A stretch of DNA of 64,000 bases from Triglochin maritima (lineage: Eukaryota; Streptophyta; Magnoliopsida; Alismatales; Juncaginaceae): NCBI GenBank assembly GCA_963682175.1, contig OY821792.1, positions 32,300,652 to 32,364,651 of the forward strand, given 5' to 3'. The position numbers and the translations under genes are program-made. Below the pieces are notes generated by a model. The model saw only the letters and a list, made by a program, of their open reading frames with translations, was not told where the DNA came from and did not search any database. How positions within the stretch are numbered: the first letter of the stretch is position 1; every line of letters starts with the position of its first letter. Positions 1-11,800 of this stretch are shown one piece after another.

Positions 1-1127
1 TTAGTAGCATGAAAATAACACTAGATATATGCTAAATCAAAATCTGAAGAAAAAAGAGACCAGCGCAAAAATCCTTGGACCAATATGGGCTACAACAAAA
101 CACAGTTTGATCAGGAATGGATGGCCTCGTAATTGGCATCTTTTCTTCAGTTTTGCTTGTCAAAATGTTTTTCTCCTTGCTTAATTATACAAGGGACATT
201 CTTAACAGGTTGTAATGATCGACGGTCGCGTCATAGGCAACGGTGAAGTTGGCCCTGTAACTAAAAGGCTTCAAAGTGCTTACAAAAAAATGACTTCTGA
301 ATCTGGAGAACCCATACCCACGTATTCGGCTGCCTGATCTATCATCAGATCATCACCATCAAGTAGGGCGGTTTCCACAATTTCTTTCTGCACAACACTG
401 TGTTGTTGCTCGTCTTCCTGTCATAAATTGGCCATGGTGGTGTATTTGTTTATTGTTATCTTATTTCCTGTAATAAGAAGAAAGTACTTGTTGACGCTAT
501 TGTTAGTTGTGGATCTTCCTTTTCATTTACTGTTAGTTTAGCTGAGATTAAGCAAATGCTTTAACATTTCGAACAGTTGGAACATATAAAATGGCTCGAT
601 CAAGCGGGTGAATGAACTGCAAAAAGTACCCGTCAGTTCAGTGTCGATCAGAATTGTGGTCAGCATAATCGGAGAAACATCAATCCAGCTCACGATGCAA
701 TAAGATATGCAACCCAAACAAAGCAAAAGTGGTGCATAAGACCCTAACGTTGATGCCAAACACTAGCATTCAAGCACGTAGTAATAGCTTATAGCCATCA
801 ATTCCACTTGGTAATCTGGGACAGCAGAAGCCTGAACAAACGTAAAGCAGTTCTATATATCACTAATATCATGAGTAAGTTTATAATAGCACTCATACGT
901 ATCACAAGTTCATAGCATTTCTCGGCTCAAATGAAAATCACAAATTGATCGTCAAAGTGAAGCCTGGGCAAGCACACACCCAAAAGATGGAAGTAGCATA
1001 ACTGGAATTTAACAAAAGTAAGGAATGCAAAAGCTTGAAGATGACAAGATGCATCTTTCTGGAGCTTCAAACATTTATTGTTGGAAAAGACTATACAGCA
1101 TATTGTCGAAGAACATATTTGCTTTCC
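1..1127. other. 3' flank of ISA2, no gene seen
   Basis: No coding region is supported here. The short open frames have no recognisable domain. Part of the right-hand end probably is the 3' untranslated region of the minus-strand isoamylase gene that ends at 1128. Confidence 0.5.
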
Positions 1128-3698
1128 TTAATTCTCCAATTCAGGTTCACCGATCATTTTGGCTTCAAAGAGAGCACAACTGTGACCCTGCAACTCATAA
1201 CTTGCTAGTGCTGCACACTCGAGAATGTTGGGGTCCTCATAATTTGCAAAAAAACCAGGGAAAGGAAGAGAAGTGTCCACCAACCGAACCCAAATAAAAC
1301 CCCCAGTAAGTGGAGGCAGGGTAGCACATAATGCAAAGTCACTAGCATTGAAGACAGCAAACAAATTGCCAGCATCTACCGGCTTTTCCCTCTCTCCGAC
1401 CTTCAGTAACATAGCAAGAAACTTGCTTGATGGATCCTCCCAATTTGGCTGAAATTGATCGTTTCCTTGCCATTCTATATTTTCCACTGCTAAATAGTTC
1501 TTTGCTTGGAGAAGATCATTTCTTCTCTTCCTCAAGTTGCTTAAAAATGCAATAAATTGCACAATTTGAGTACCAAAGCCAGTCTCCAACAAAGCCCAGT
1601 TGAAAGGTCTTTGTTCTTCATAGGACGGTGAGCCACTTGTTGAGAGACCACATTCGTCGCCCATATTAAGAACAGGCACACCAAGTGACATGAACAGGAT
1701 AAAGAGGAAATTCCTTATCTGTCTCAACTGCAGCTCAAGAACAATATGGTTTTTGGTGGCTCCTTCTTCACCACAATTCCAACTCAGTTCTGAAGAGAGC
1801 CTGCCATCACAGAAGTTCACAAGATCCACAAGTGAAAGTCCATAGTTTTCGGTAATGAAATTGAACGAGAAAGAAGGTCCCCTCGAATCTGAGAAGACAT
1901 CCCCACTGCCACAGAGCCGAGTGGCAAGACCACCGAGAAGACATTCACCTCTCAAAAAGTTCCGCACATCTTTGCAAAATTGTAAATTCATTTCTGCCCA
2001 TCTTTTCCAATGAGGAAATTCAACTTCATTGTATGAATTGTTAGTTGGGGACCAGAAATCAGCTATAATTTTGACCTTGGAAAGCAAAGGGTCAAATGCA
2101 ATCGATTCAATTAATGGTGGGTGTGATAAGTGGTAGCCGTCTGGACCCCGAAGTAAGGCAGAGGCGTTGACAAAAGAGAACCCATCAATGTGAAACTCAG
2201 TCACCCAATAACGGAGACTGTCAACAATCATCTTCTGGACAATGAGGCTACTGCAGTTCAGAGCATTATGAGCACCTGAGCCAGCATCCCCGTGGAGAAT
2301 GTAGTAGGTGGAATTATCAATCCCTCGAAACGTGATGGTTTGACAGTCGGCATCCCCTCCCTCAGCAGTGTGTGAAAAAACAACCTCCAGTAGGACCTCT
2401 ATGCCTTCACGGTGCAATGATTTGACCATACTCTTCAGCGAATTAATAGCTGACAAGCCATCCTTATCATGTCCATACTTGCTCATTGGGGAAAAGAAAT
2501 GGTAGGGAAAGTAAGGTCCCTTTTTCTCATCAAATGTGGAAATCGGCTCTAATAATATTGCATTGACACCTAAGTTTTCAAAATGCCGCCTTTTTTTTGC
2601 TAGACCAGTATAAGTCCCAGCTAGATTTTCAGGTAGAAGGCTAGATGAGTCCCCAGTAAACAGGCCCACATTCAGACGGTAAACCACCAATTTCTCTGTT
2701 GGTAGTTGTGGTTGAACATCCCCCTCCCAATCAAAGAAAGGTTCTTGTCTTATCAGACCAAGGCACTTTGTTGGAGATGAGGAGTCACCTTGGTCGGGAG
2801 TGAACTTGCCTAAAATCTTAGAATATGGATCGAGAAGCACATGGCGCATGTGAAATCTACTCCCAGAATCCCAGAGGATGTCCCCAGTGCATCTGTATCC
2901 ATAGCTGGAGTAATTTTGGCAATCAGGAACCGAAATATGCCAGATATCGCCTGTTCTATTGACATAAGGGTCCAAGCTAAGTTCCAATGAAGGTTGTTCT
3001 GTTGTTCCAGAATAGAGGCAAAGGACCACATTTTCTGCATTTCTGGAGAAAATGGAGAAATTCGCAGAACCGTCGCCTGACAAAGAAAGCCCCAATGGCG
3101 TAGGATGCCCTCGCCCGACACCTACCGGAACACAAAAAATTGTGCTTCTGTGGCTTTTTACAATGGAGGCACCTGCAGCAGCTTCAAGCAGAAACGACAA
3201 AAAGAAGGGTGCTCGGCTAGAATCAAATTCTAAAGTAACAGCATAAGCATCATCATCGAAGTCCCCTTTTGCAAAGGGAATGTTAAAGAAATCGATTCCT
3301 GGTTGTGACGTTGAAGCGTGGGGAGTGGAAGGATGGGACCTGAAAGTAGCCCAACACAGTGTGAGGTCGGTTGCTGTGGGCAATGACAAGGATGAAGCTT
3401 CAATATCCACCACATAATTGGGTCCAATCTGGGACACAGTAACCTTGAGCAATCCAGCCGACAAATCGGTCCTGAACAAATAAGAATGTTGGTTGTCTGC
3501 GACAATAACAGGTAGAACGGAAGCTGGCAAAGGGGTGAGAGGCCTTGATGTGCAGTTGAGCCTGTAGGCGGAAGCAGCAACATGGATAGTGGTTCTTGCG
3601 AATGCTATTGATGTTGGGGAAAGAAACGGAAGGAGAGGAGTGGGGGGGACGATTCGAGTGGTTGTTGCAGGTGGTAATGTTGGAACAGACAACGCCAT
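1128..3698 (-). CDS. ISA2: Isoamylase 2-like non-catalytic starch debranching subunit, intronless
   Basis: One uninterrupted 856-residue frame. The first 45 or so residues are rich in Ser, Thr, Pro and Ala and look like a plastid transit peptide. A CBM48-type early-set domain follows around residues 195-290, then the GH13 barrel. The GH13 signature regions are degraded: region I reads EVVFSH (438-443; usual form DVVxNH), region II GFSFVNAS (506-513; nucleophile Asp replaced), region III ADFW (546-549; acid/base Glu replaced), and region IV ITENYG (usual AHDG). Plant ISA2 is known to be intronless, catalytically inactive, and to pair with ISA1 to debranch pre-amylopectin in plastids. Length is close to the usual 850-890 residues. 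The start is the first ATG of the frame and gives a plausible transit peptide. The residue replacements are seen directly; the ISA1 partnership is inferred from the family. Confidence 0.93.
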   Translation of the reverse strand: MALSVPTLPPATTTRIVPPTPLLPFLSPTSIAFARTTIHVAASAYRLNCTSRPLTPLPASVLPVIVADNQHSYLFRTDLSAGLLKVTVSQIGPNYVVDIEASSLSLPTATDLTLCWATFRSHPSTPHASTSQPGIDFFNIPFAKGDFDDDAYAVTLEFDSSRAPFFLSFLLEAAAGASIVKSHRSTIFCVPVGVGRGHPTPLGLSLSGDGSANFSIFSRNAENVVLCLYSGTTEQPSLELSLDPYVNRTGDIWHISVPDCQNYSSYGYRCTGDILWDSGSRFHMRHVLLDPYSKILGKFTPDQGDSSSPTKCLGLIRQEPFFDWEGDVQPQLPTEKLVVYRLNVGLFTGDSSSLLPENLAGTYTGLAKKRRHFENLGVNAILLEPISTFDEKKGPYFPYHFFSPMSKYGHDKDGLSAINSLKSMVKSLHREGIEVLLEVVFSHTAEGGDADCQTITFRGIDNSTYYILHGDAGSGAHNALNCSSLIVQKMIVDSLRYWVTEFHIDGFSFVNASALLRGPDGYHLSHPPLIESIAFDPLLSKVKIIADFWSPTNNSYNEVEFPHWKRWAEMNLQFCKDVRNFLRGECLLGGLATRLCGSGDVFSDSRGPSFSFNFITENYGLSLVDLVNFCDGRLSSELSWNCGEEGATKNHIVLELQLRQIRNFLFILFMSLGVPVLNMGDECGLSTSGSPSYEEQRPFNWALLETGFGTQIVQFIAFLSNLRKRRNDLLQAKNYLAVENIEWQGNDQFQPNWEDPSSKFLAMLLKVGEREKPVDAGNLFAVFNASDFALCATLPPLTGGFIWVRLVDTSLPFPGFFANYEDPNILECAALASYELQGHSCALFEAKMIGEPELEN

Positions 3699-3732
3699 GT
3701 CTATCTCCTACTTGATTGAACAACAGCAACAC

Positions 3733-4387
3733 GAAGTGATTACTGATTAGGATAAGATGATGCGATTGTGGTAAGGAATGAGAACAAACGGAACCTTTTA
3801 AAGACGCAATGCGAGAGAGTAGAAATCACTACCAAACCAAAGCAAGAACACACCACCTATGAAAAACAAAACACGTGAAGCTATAAATTTGTCATTGTAA
3901 TGCGTACTTAAATGTATGAAAACATGATTCAATAAACTCCCAAGTTATGTATGCTTTGGGTTGGGTTGGGTTGGGTTGGGGGTTTGGGTGAGGCAAAAAC
4001 AGAAACAGGTTGAATGCATAACATAATGCCTAACGACCTTTGTTGAACCGAACCGAACTAAAACGTCATCTCATCCAAACTCATCATCACATCACATCAC
4101 CGCACCTAAATCATATCCCAAACTAGTTTTCTCTCCCAGTCGTCCCTTTTCTTCGGAAACTTAAATCAAAGCAAATCAAAGCATCGTCTACAAAGAAACC
4201 TTTGAGGGCGACCTAAAGAAAATGTTAAGAAGATGCATAAACAGAAAACGAATTGGATTTGTTTGTTTGTTAGAGAAAACCGAATGAGCAGACCTGGAGG
4301 AGACGGAGAAAGCGGAGGAGGAGGAGGAGGAGGAGGACACACACTTTCTAATTACTTTACTAAACTTTTGATGGATTTTGGATTATT

Positions 4388-4434
<47 letters not shown>

Positions 4435-4798
4435 TCATGATTTGTCTTCTTTGTAATTGTTGGTGATTTTTTGTTTTATGCTCACTCAATCCATTATCTT
4501 CTGAAAACACACATTTTGGACGCATGCATATAGTAGTTTAGCTTAGGTAGGTGTTGGAAAACATAATTACTATTTACTTACAAGGGTACACGTACGTACC
4601 TACTACGTTCTCTATATCCAAGTGTGTGAGTGTGACACATAAATTTGACGACAGAATCATGTCCATCGTAAAAATAAATAAAAAATCATTTAATGAATTA
4701 TTGTAACCAAAACCAATTATGGTTCAGCATTCAGATTCATGCAACAAGAAATGAAAGCCCAAAATCCAAAGAGAATATCGATAAAGTTTGGTACCGCT

Positions 4799-4854
<56 letters not shown>

Positions 4855-5262
4855 TCATCACTCACAAAAGAAATGCCATATCGGGTGGATGTCCTAGACC
4901 CACGTGGCACCTGAAATCTAAACCTTCACTACTTATTAATCACGTATGTCTTTAAACGCTTTAGTTTGTCAAATCATGCTTTGTGAAGGTGGTTTAGTAC
5001 AAATTATTCTTTTTCCTATATTTTTGGTTTAGTGTGTGGATGGATTAGTTGGGAAGAACCAGAAAACCAAGTCAATATGCAACATAAAAAGGCAAATCAG
5101 AAAGCGACGGAGGATTCCTTTGTATAAATCAAGAGAAGAAACAATCAATCAATCAATCAAGGTTATCATTTAGTAGTTCCCTTCTAAAAATAAGGAACAA
5201 CATCCAATTTGGTTGCATTGTCTTTTTTGCTGGTGGTGGTGGTGGTGGTGGTGGTATCAGGT
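3733..5262. other. Divergent intergenic region between ISA2 and OSCA-like gene
   Basis: No gene seen. It holds a short GGGTTG run (about 3957-3985), a CT microsatellite (about 4389-4431), a TA microsatellite (about 4800-4853) and a GTG run at 5230-5255. TATAAAT at 5123-5129 lies about 135 bp before the OSCA-like ATG and is a candidate TATA box for that gene. The ISA2 promoter must lie at the left end. Confidence 0.6.
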
Positions 5263-8111
5263 ATGGCGACGGTTTGGGACATCGGTCTGTCGGCGGCGGT
5301 GAACATTGTGTTTGCGTTTCTATTCTTGGTGGCGTTCGCGGCGTTGCGTCTGCAGCCGATCAACGACCGGGTATATATTCCAAAGTGGTACCTGAGGGGG
5401 ATACGATGCAGTCCTAGCAGTAGTAGAAGGGGGCATTGGCATTCGTTCCTCAACCTCGACGCCAGGACTTACCTAACCTTCCTAAACTGGATGCCCGCCG
5501 CACTCCGCATGCCAGACCTCGAACTTATCGACCACGCCGGCCTCGACTCCGCCGTCTACGTCCACATCTACCTACTCGGCTTCAAGATTTTCGTTCCCAT
5601 ACTTGCATTTGCCTCCTGCATTGTGGTTAACAGAGTGGGCTCCTGAGCCTCGTGATGTTCATTGGCCTAATCTTACAATCCCTTATGTGGAACTGACGCT
5701 TCGAAGGTTGGGTATGGCAGTGGCACTCTTCTTCCTTACCTTTTTCTTCATGATTCCAATTGCCTTCGTTCAGTCTCTTGCTAACCTCGAAGGAATTGAG
5801 AAGGTTGCGCCTTTCCTGAAGACCATAATAGAAACGTAAGAACCTTTTTACTTTGCTCTGGCATTTTTGCGTCTTTAAGACATTTAGAGTCCACCTTTAT
5901 TCATGTGCTCACACTAGGCATTATGTGATGAACACTTTTTTCTTGCTTAAGTTATTCTTCATGCCCATGTAAAACCATATTCAGCGCTTCCATCTACATC
6001 TTTGAGATCTAGTTTGATTATACCATCTACTGTTTCAAATTTATTACCAACCATTTGGCCACATCTATTCTGTATTCATCATTTCTTTATCTATTTCTCC
6101 AGGGACGTAGTGAAATCTTTTATACAAGGAATCCTACCAGGACTCGCACTAAAGATCTTCCTTATTCTGTTACCAAGTATACTCATGACTATGTCTAAAA
6201 TAGAGGGTTTCAAATCGCTATCAAAATTGGAGAGACGATCAGCAGCAAAATACCATCTTTTCTTATTGATCAATGTGTTTCTTGGGAGCATAATTACAGG
6301 AACTGCGTTTGAGCAGCTTTACAGTTTCATCAATGACTCAGCAGCAAGGTAGTGTGTTTTTGTTTTGCCAAAACAATCAGGAAATGGATTTCAAAGATTC
6401 TTGTTAACAGAATAAGGAAGATCTTGATCTTTCATTGGTTTGACACTTTAAATTCAAAAACTGTGTTTGCTCACAAGTGTTAGATGTAAAGGATAATTTT
6501 TTGTTTTGCAGACTACCTGCCACAGTTGGCCAATCTATTCCCATGAAGGCAACATTTTTCATCACATATATCATGGTAGATGGTTGGGCTGGAATTGCTG
6601 CAGAACTAAGAAGCACGGACACGGACACGGGGATACGGCATTTTTCTAAGAAGTAGGACACGGACACGGCATTAAAATTATAATTAAAAATAATAATATA
6701 TATAAATAAAAAATAATATACTTGTAAAAAAATAATTACTCATAAATGTTAAATGTTCATAATAAAATAATATACGTTGTTTCAGGTTGCCTCCTCATTG
6801 TCCATGACAAAAGTAGTCATTATGTTTATTCTTAAAGGACAACAAACTGATTACTACCTAATAAAATAATATACTTCAAGAGTTGTTTTGAAACTTCCTT
6901 GACCCAATGGTTTATCTTCTTATTCTCCTCTATATAAACATTCTGGTACCGAAAAGGAGGAAGGAAAAAAAAGTCAAAAGTCAAAATCAAAACCAAGGAG
7001 TGTCCGAGGAGTGTCCAAGGAGTGTCCGAGGAGTGTCCACCACTGCGAAATGTCAAAACTACTGTAGGACACGCCACCTGGCGTGTCCGACACGTGTCCA
7101 AGGCGTGTCCGAGGAGTGTTGGTGTCCGACACGGCCACGACTCGGACACGACGACCATTCAGAAGTGTCCGTGCTTCCTAGCTGCAGAAATTGTGAGGTT
7201 GAAGCCATTGATTTTTTATCACATAAAGAATATGACGCTAGTCAAAACTGACCAGGACAGACAAGATGCGATGGATCCTGGAAGCCTTACTTTTGCTTCT
7301 TCTGAACCTCGGATACAACTATATTTTCTACTTGGTTTCGTTTATTCTGTGGTTACACCGATACTTCTTCCGTTCATAGTCGTTTTCTTTGCACTGTCGT
7401 ATGTTGTGTTCCGTCATCAGGTATGGTTATGCATCAACCCAAGGATTGCTCTCGTCTACGTTTTAAAATGTAAAAAAATTCTAATAAGTTGCTTTCAATT
7501 TTGCCAGATTATAAATGTATATAATCAAGAATACGAAAGTGGTGGAGCATTCTGGCCAGATGTGCATGGACGTCTAATTATAGGGATGTTAATATCACAA
7601 CTTCTGCTAATGGGACTGCTGAGCACTAAACAAGCTGCTCGGTCGACCCCATTTCTTCTGCTCCTTGTGATACTGACCATATGGTTCCACTTCTTCTGCA
7701 AAGGTCGATTTGAATCCACATTTGTGAAATTCCCCTTGCAGGTGTTTACATGATCTTATTTACTTACTAACTGTCCCTTTGTTTTTCCCTTTGTTCTTGT
7801 AAGGTTGTTGTTTGTTTTGGTGTGAAGTGGTCATGTCTAATATAATCTAATGAAGTTCCATGACCATACATATATTGGTGCAGAATGCAATAGTGAAGGA
7901 CACCTTAGAGCGCGCTACGGACCCAAAATTTAATTTGAAAGCATACCTGCACAAAGCGTATATTCATCCAGTATTCAAGGGTGAAGATATGGAACGTCCT
8001 GCAGTGATGGACGAGGAAGAGAACAGCCCCCTAGTGGCAACCAAGCGAGCATCTCGCAGGAGTACCCCTGGAACCAGTACCTTCAGTTCCGAAGCCTTTT
8101 CTGAGATTTGA
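5263..8111 (+). pseudogene. OSCA/CSC1-like mechanosensitive cation channel, disrupted
   Basis: The family comprises plasma-membrane osmosensitive Ca2+-permeable channels with about 11 membrane helices (about 770 aa). Exon 1 starts at ATG 5263 (MATVWDIG, then RLQPINDRVY). Further pieces with GT-AG borders are about 5630-5835, 6103-6348, 6512-6605 plus 7182-7420, 7508-7741 and 7884-8111 (stop TGA). They carry recognisable motifs: WLTEWAPEPRD, SFIQGILPG, KATFFITYIMVDGWAG, VYNQEYESGGAFWPDVHGR and KDTLERA. Two lesions are visible. Around 5624-5634 the sequence jumps from the end of exon 1 (CIVV) straight to WLTEWAP in another frame, so roughly 290 residues of cytosolic loop and helices are missing and translation stops at 5645. 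A 576-bp TIR element also splits an exon at 6605/7182. The 3' exons remain open. This is a pseudogene or a disrupted allele; an assembly collapse at the first lesion is possible. Confidence 0.88.
6606..7181. mobile_element. Non-autonomous TIR transposon inside an OSCA exon
   Basis: Terminal inverted repeats of about 17 bp match with one mismatch: CTAAGAAGCACGGACAC at the left, and the complement of GTGTCCGTGCTTCCTAG at the right. The target duplication is CTGCAGAA (6598-6605 and 7182-7189), or GCTGCAGAA if counted as 9 bp. Eight bp would fit hAT and nine bp would fit MULE; the TIR alignment favours eight. The ends also carry GGACAC/GTGTCC short tandem repeats (about 6615-6665 and 6995-7145). 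No coding capacity was seen. Removing the element and one target copy restores an open exon reading ...AAEIVRLKP. Confidence 0.85.
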
Positions 8112-8752
8112 TGATGTTGAAGATTGCGCCAAGTTTTACCTTACATACAGATACAGTTAGTTGGTGGGGGCAGAGAAGAAGAGCATAGGATGGCGATTTT
8201 GTTTCTAGGCTAGGCTCGCTCAGATGTAAAAGCCAATTGATGATTTAAAAATAAAAATAAAAAAATTGTCTGGTGTGTGAGATTGAAAAGATGAGGAGGA
8301 GACAAGGACTCTGTGGCTGTTGGAAAGCACAAATGTATGGGTTTTCATTATCAATCTTTTTTGTAACAACAAAACTTATTCCGAGTTACTTCCGATCTAG
8401 CTTAAATTATATGTTTGTGTTTGTTAGATGAGATGGAATGATGCCTGCCTGCCTGCCGTCTTTTCCTTTCTTCTTCTCTCTTAATTTGTTTGCCTCTCAA
8501 AAACCCTAAAGAGTTGTTCCATTTCTGTTTTCTTCATTTCTGTCAACTGTTTCATCCCCAAAACTGTTTGTTATGCATGCGTACATTATATACATAAAAT
8601 CCCTATTCCATCCATGCACCTTCAACGACTTTAACCCTGTCTGTAATCTAATAACTTAACATGCTAATGAATCATGTATATTTGTCTTAATCAAGCATTT
8701 TACTATGATGTGGTTGGTTGGTTGGTTGGTTAAAAAAAACAACACAAAATGA
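8112..8752. other. 3' flank of OSCA-like gene, no gene seen
   Basis: AT-rich sequence likely including the 3' untranslated region of the OSCA-like gene. No domain-bearing frame was seen. A GTTG run near 8711-8732 precedes the next gene. Confidence 0.5.
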
Positions 8753-8782
8753 ATGATGGATGTTGGCTTTGGCTTTTCTGAA

Positions 8783-8820
8783 GTTTGTTTGTTTGTTTGT
8801 CTGTCTGTCTGTCTGTCTGA
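8783..8820. repeat. GTTT/GTCT microsatellite
   Basis: Tandem tetranucleotides GTTT then GTCT lie just before the proposed bHLH start ATG. In the bHLH frame they read as a Cys/Leu/Val-rich stretch, which makes the upstream start at 8753 doubtful. Confidence 0.85.
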
Positions 8821-8842
8821 TAATACAAATTGGGAAATTAGT

Positions 8843-11800
8843 ATGGGAAGGGGAGTTGGAAGCATATCCATGCACATACCAAATGCTCTTCCTGATGATG
8901 CACAACTACTTGGCCATGGCCATAGCCGTGGCTTTCCCAAACCTGATTTCCTTGCTCAATCTCCCAAACCGCTCACTGTGCTTTTCCCTCAATTTTCACA
9001 GGAACAAGGTGTGGTTGCTCAAACCCAACACTTTAATTCCTTATGTCTACTTTCCCCATTATTGTTTCGTTTATTTCTTCTGACTAGCTAGCTTCTTCAA
9101 ACCCAACACTTGAAGCTCTCAAAACCTTTTCTCCATCTACGACTACTAGTGAGCATCTAAACGTGACTCTCACTAATCAATGTTTTGAGGTACTAAAGTT
9201 TACATTATAATTTAAAGAAATCTCTTATTTTCAATTTCTTTCTCCAAATAAGTTGCACTACTTTCTTCATTGAATTGTCATATCATAATTAAGTAACGAC
9301 TGTGTGCAGCCGCCTATTGGATATTCAAAGTGCCCAAACTGAGGGCAGGGCAGAAGAGAAGCAGATTGTCACACAAGTATAACTTATATATATATATATA
9401 TTCATGTTATTGCCGTGGACTGCTGTACATTAAACAAAATTTACTATATTTTCTATCCCATGATCGATTATGATGTGTCTGGTGTTAATCTTCTTTTTTT
9501 TATTATAAAGTTGGTGTCATTTCCCAAATTTACTAGCCATGAGCTAGTAAGTGATTCAGTACTATATAATGAAACTCTCCCAAATTTATGGGTTCTTATT
9601 GATAGAACGCTTAACCCTTGGTGCTAATGGTGATTAGAGGAATGAGTTTGCATGGGGAAGAGGTGCGTGAATAATGGGGTCGTGGGAGTTGTGGGTTGTG
9701 GGTAGGGTGATGGTGTAGGGTAATGGTGAGGTGAGAGGTAGTGAGTTTTTATAACGAAAATCTCTCTCTCTCTCCCATTCGTTGCTCCCTCTCACTCACT
9801 CCTTCCCTTTCCTTTCCGGCGACCAGAGGAGGAGGCTCCGGTGTGAAGCATCTGGACGCGTTCGTGCGAGGAGGTGGACGCACGGAGAGGTGCGGAGACG
9901 GCGTGCGCGAGCGGTGCTCCAGCATATTTCGTCGTTCTCTTGAGGTATGCCAGCTTCTTAGTATGTTTGGTGGTTGCTCACCCTCGTGGGAGGGTGGTGT
10001 TGGTCGGTCGGGGGAGGTCGGAGACCTCTCCGGCGACGTTTTCCGTGAAAAACCTCGGCTGACGCGATGTTGAAGACGACCAACGGTCGACCGGGCCCTT
10101 CGGGAGGTCGACTGAATGTAGTGTTTTTGTCTACCTGTTGTGTTTCGGTCGACCGGTTCCTTGTGTTCGGTTGACCAGAACTTAAGTGTACTGGATATTA
10201 TGCATGTTTGCGGTCGACCGTTCTATGACGTAGAAATAATAGGATGACCCTGTTAGTTTTTGGTCGACCGAGACCCCTGAGTCGGTCGGCCGATAGTTTT
10301 GAATTTGATGTTGACCAGACTCCAGATTTTGACCTCGTTTCGGTCGACCGGTTTTAGACCTTCGGTAGACCGTTGGGATTTATGTTTTGCGCAAATAGTT
10401 CGACCGTTGCAGACGCTTCGGTCGACCGATTCCCTTGAGGGAAACGGTCAACCGAGTTGTCTCTTTCGGTCGACCGTTTTGCACAAGACAGAAATCCTGG
10501 TTCCGCTTAGGATGCCAACTCTGTCAACAGAAACCCGTGTCCTCGCCTTGTGCGTGAGCCGGGAGGTGACGGTAGGCGCGTTCCGCGTGCCTGCCCAAGG
10601 ACCGCCGTGTGGAAGAGTGTGGGTGTTCGGGACGCGTCACCTCCATGTATGGATCGTGACTAATATGATGGATTGATTGGACTCATTGTAGTATAGCAGG
10701 CCTGAGGGATCGCGGATCCCAATGTATGATGATTGTGTGGGCATGCAACTGTCGTTGGGTGAGGTGACTACCGGTCTGAGGGGCTACGGAGGTCGCTGCC
10801 CTGCTTTTATAGCGGCGTGATTGGTGTTTGCGGCTCGTGGAGCCTGATGACCTGGCAGAGTTCAGTCTGGACCCGTCCGATGCTGTGTCGGACGTATTGA
10901 TGGACCACCGATGTTGTTCCGGCGATAATGATTGATGGGTCGATACTGTTCCGGCTATGTTCCTCAAATGGGCACCTACTGAGATGATGATTGATGGACC
11001 GACCGAGCGACGACTCCGTTGGTGTGGTTTCGACCACGAAGTTACAGATCTGTTTCTTATGGCGCGGACCTGACGGACGTTCTCTGCTAAACCTCATGAT
11101 TAGTATAGCCGCGTGTGGGGAGCGTCACGTCTTGTTCCGTTAGACCGTATGTGCCTACGGTAGGTCCCTCGGGAGACCCGATGATGATTGTCGGACTGAT
11201 GTCTCATGTTACCCTTCGGGGGAACTGTTTTCCTTACTGTCGATGACATGACATGCTACTAGTATGATAGGTTCATTTGTACTACTATATGCATATAGGT
11301 GAGCTTGGCATACAGGGTTTCCTTATGGAAAATCAGGCATTGTTGTTGCATCTTTTTTAGGACCGCAGTAGGTCCAGCTGGGTGGTGATCAGTGGGCGCG
11401 CGCATCTTGGGATCGGATCCTCTATTCTGACCACTGAGGTCGACATGATTACGTTTATCTTCTTTTATTGTTCTGTTGTAATCATGTATCGTTTTTGACA
11501 AACTTTTATGTAAACTGGTGCACCGCTTTTATGTTTTTATGAGAAGTAACAATCCCGTCTTTGATTATTGGTCTCTGATGCTTTGATAAATAATTTTTAA
11601 ATTTATTGGTCTCTGTTTCGGGATGTTACACTTATAGCATTAGTGGAAAGAGCATAGCTTTAAGATAAGTCTTCGTAAAGATGATAAATATTATAAATGA
11701 TAGAAAGTTTTGGTCGTTTAATGCATACTTGCAACACTATGTCAACAATTGCTATTTCACTTTCAAAAAAGTTCTACTGAAGACAGCAACCTACTGATCT

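Noticed and set aside
538..759. Hydrophobic 73-codon minus-strand frame
   Set aside because: No homology or splice context recognised; length is within chance for the AT-rich flank.
3955..3986. GGGTTG repeat considered as interstitial telomere
   Set aside because: Units are 5-6 bp GGTTG/GGGTT, not the plant TTTAGGG repeat, and the run is very short.
9741..11501. Several open frames in GC-rich DNA that look like a gene with TATA box and leader
   Set aside because: They fall inside solo LTR A, bounded by a perfect 5-bp duplication; no domain is present.
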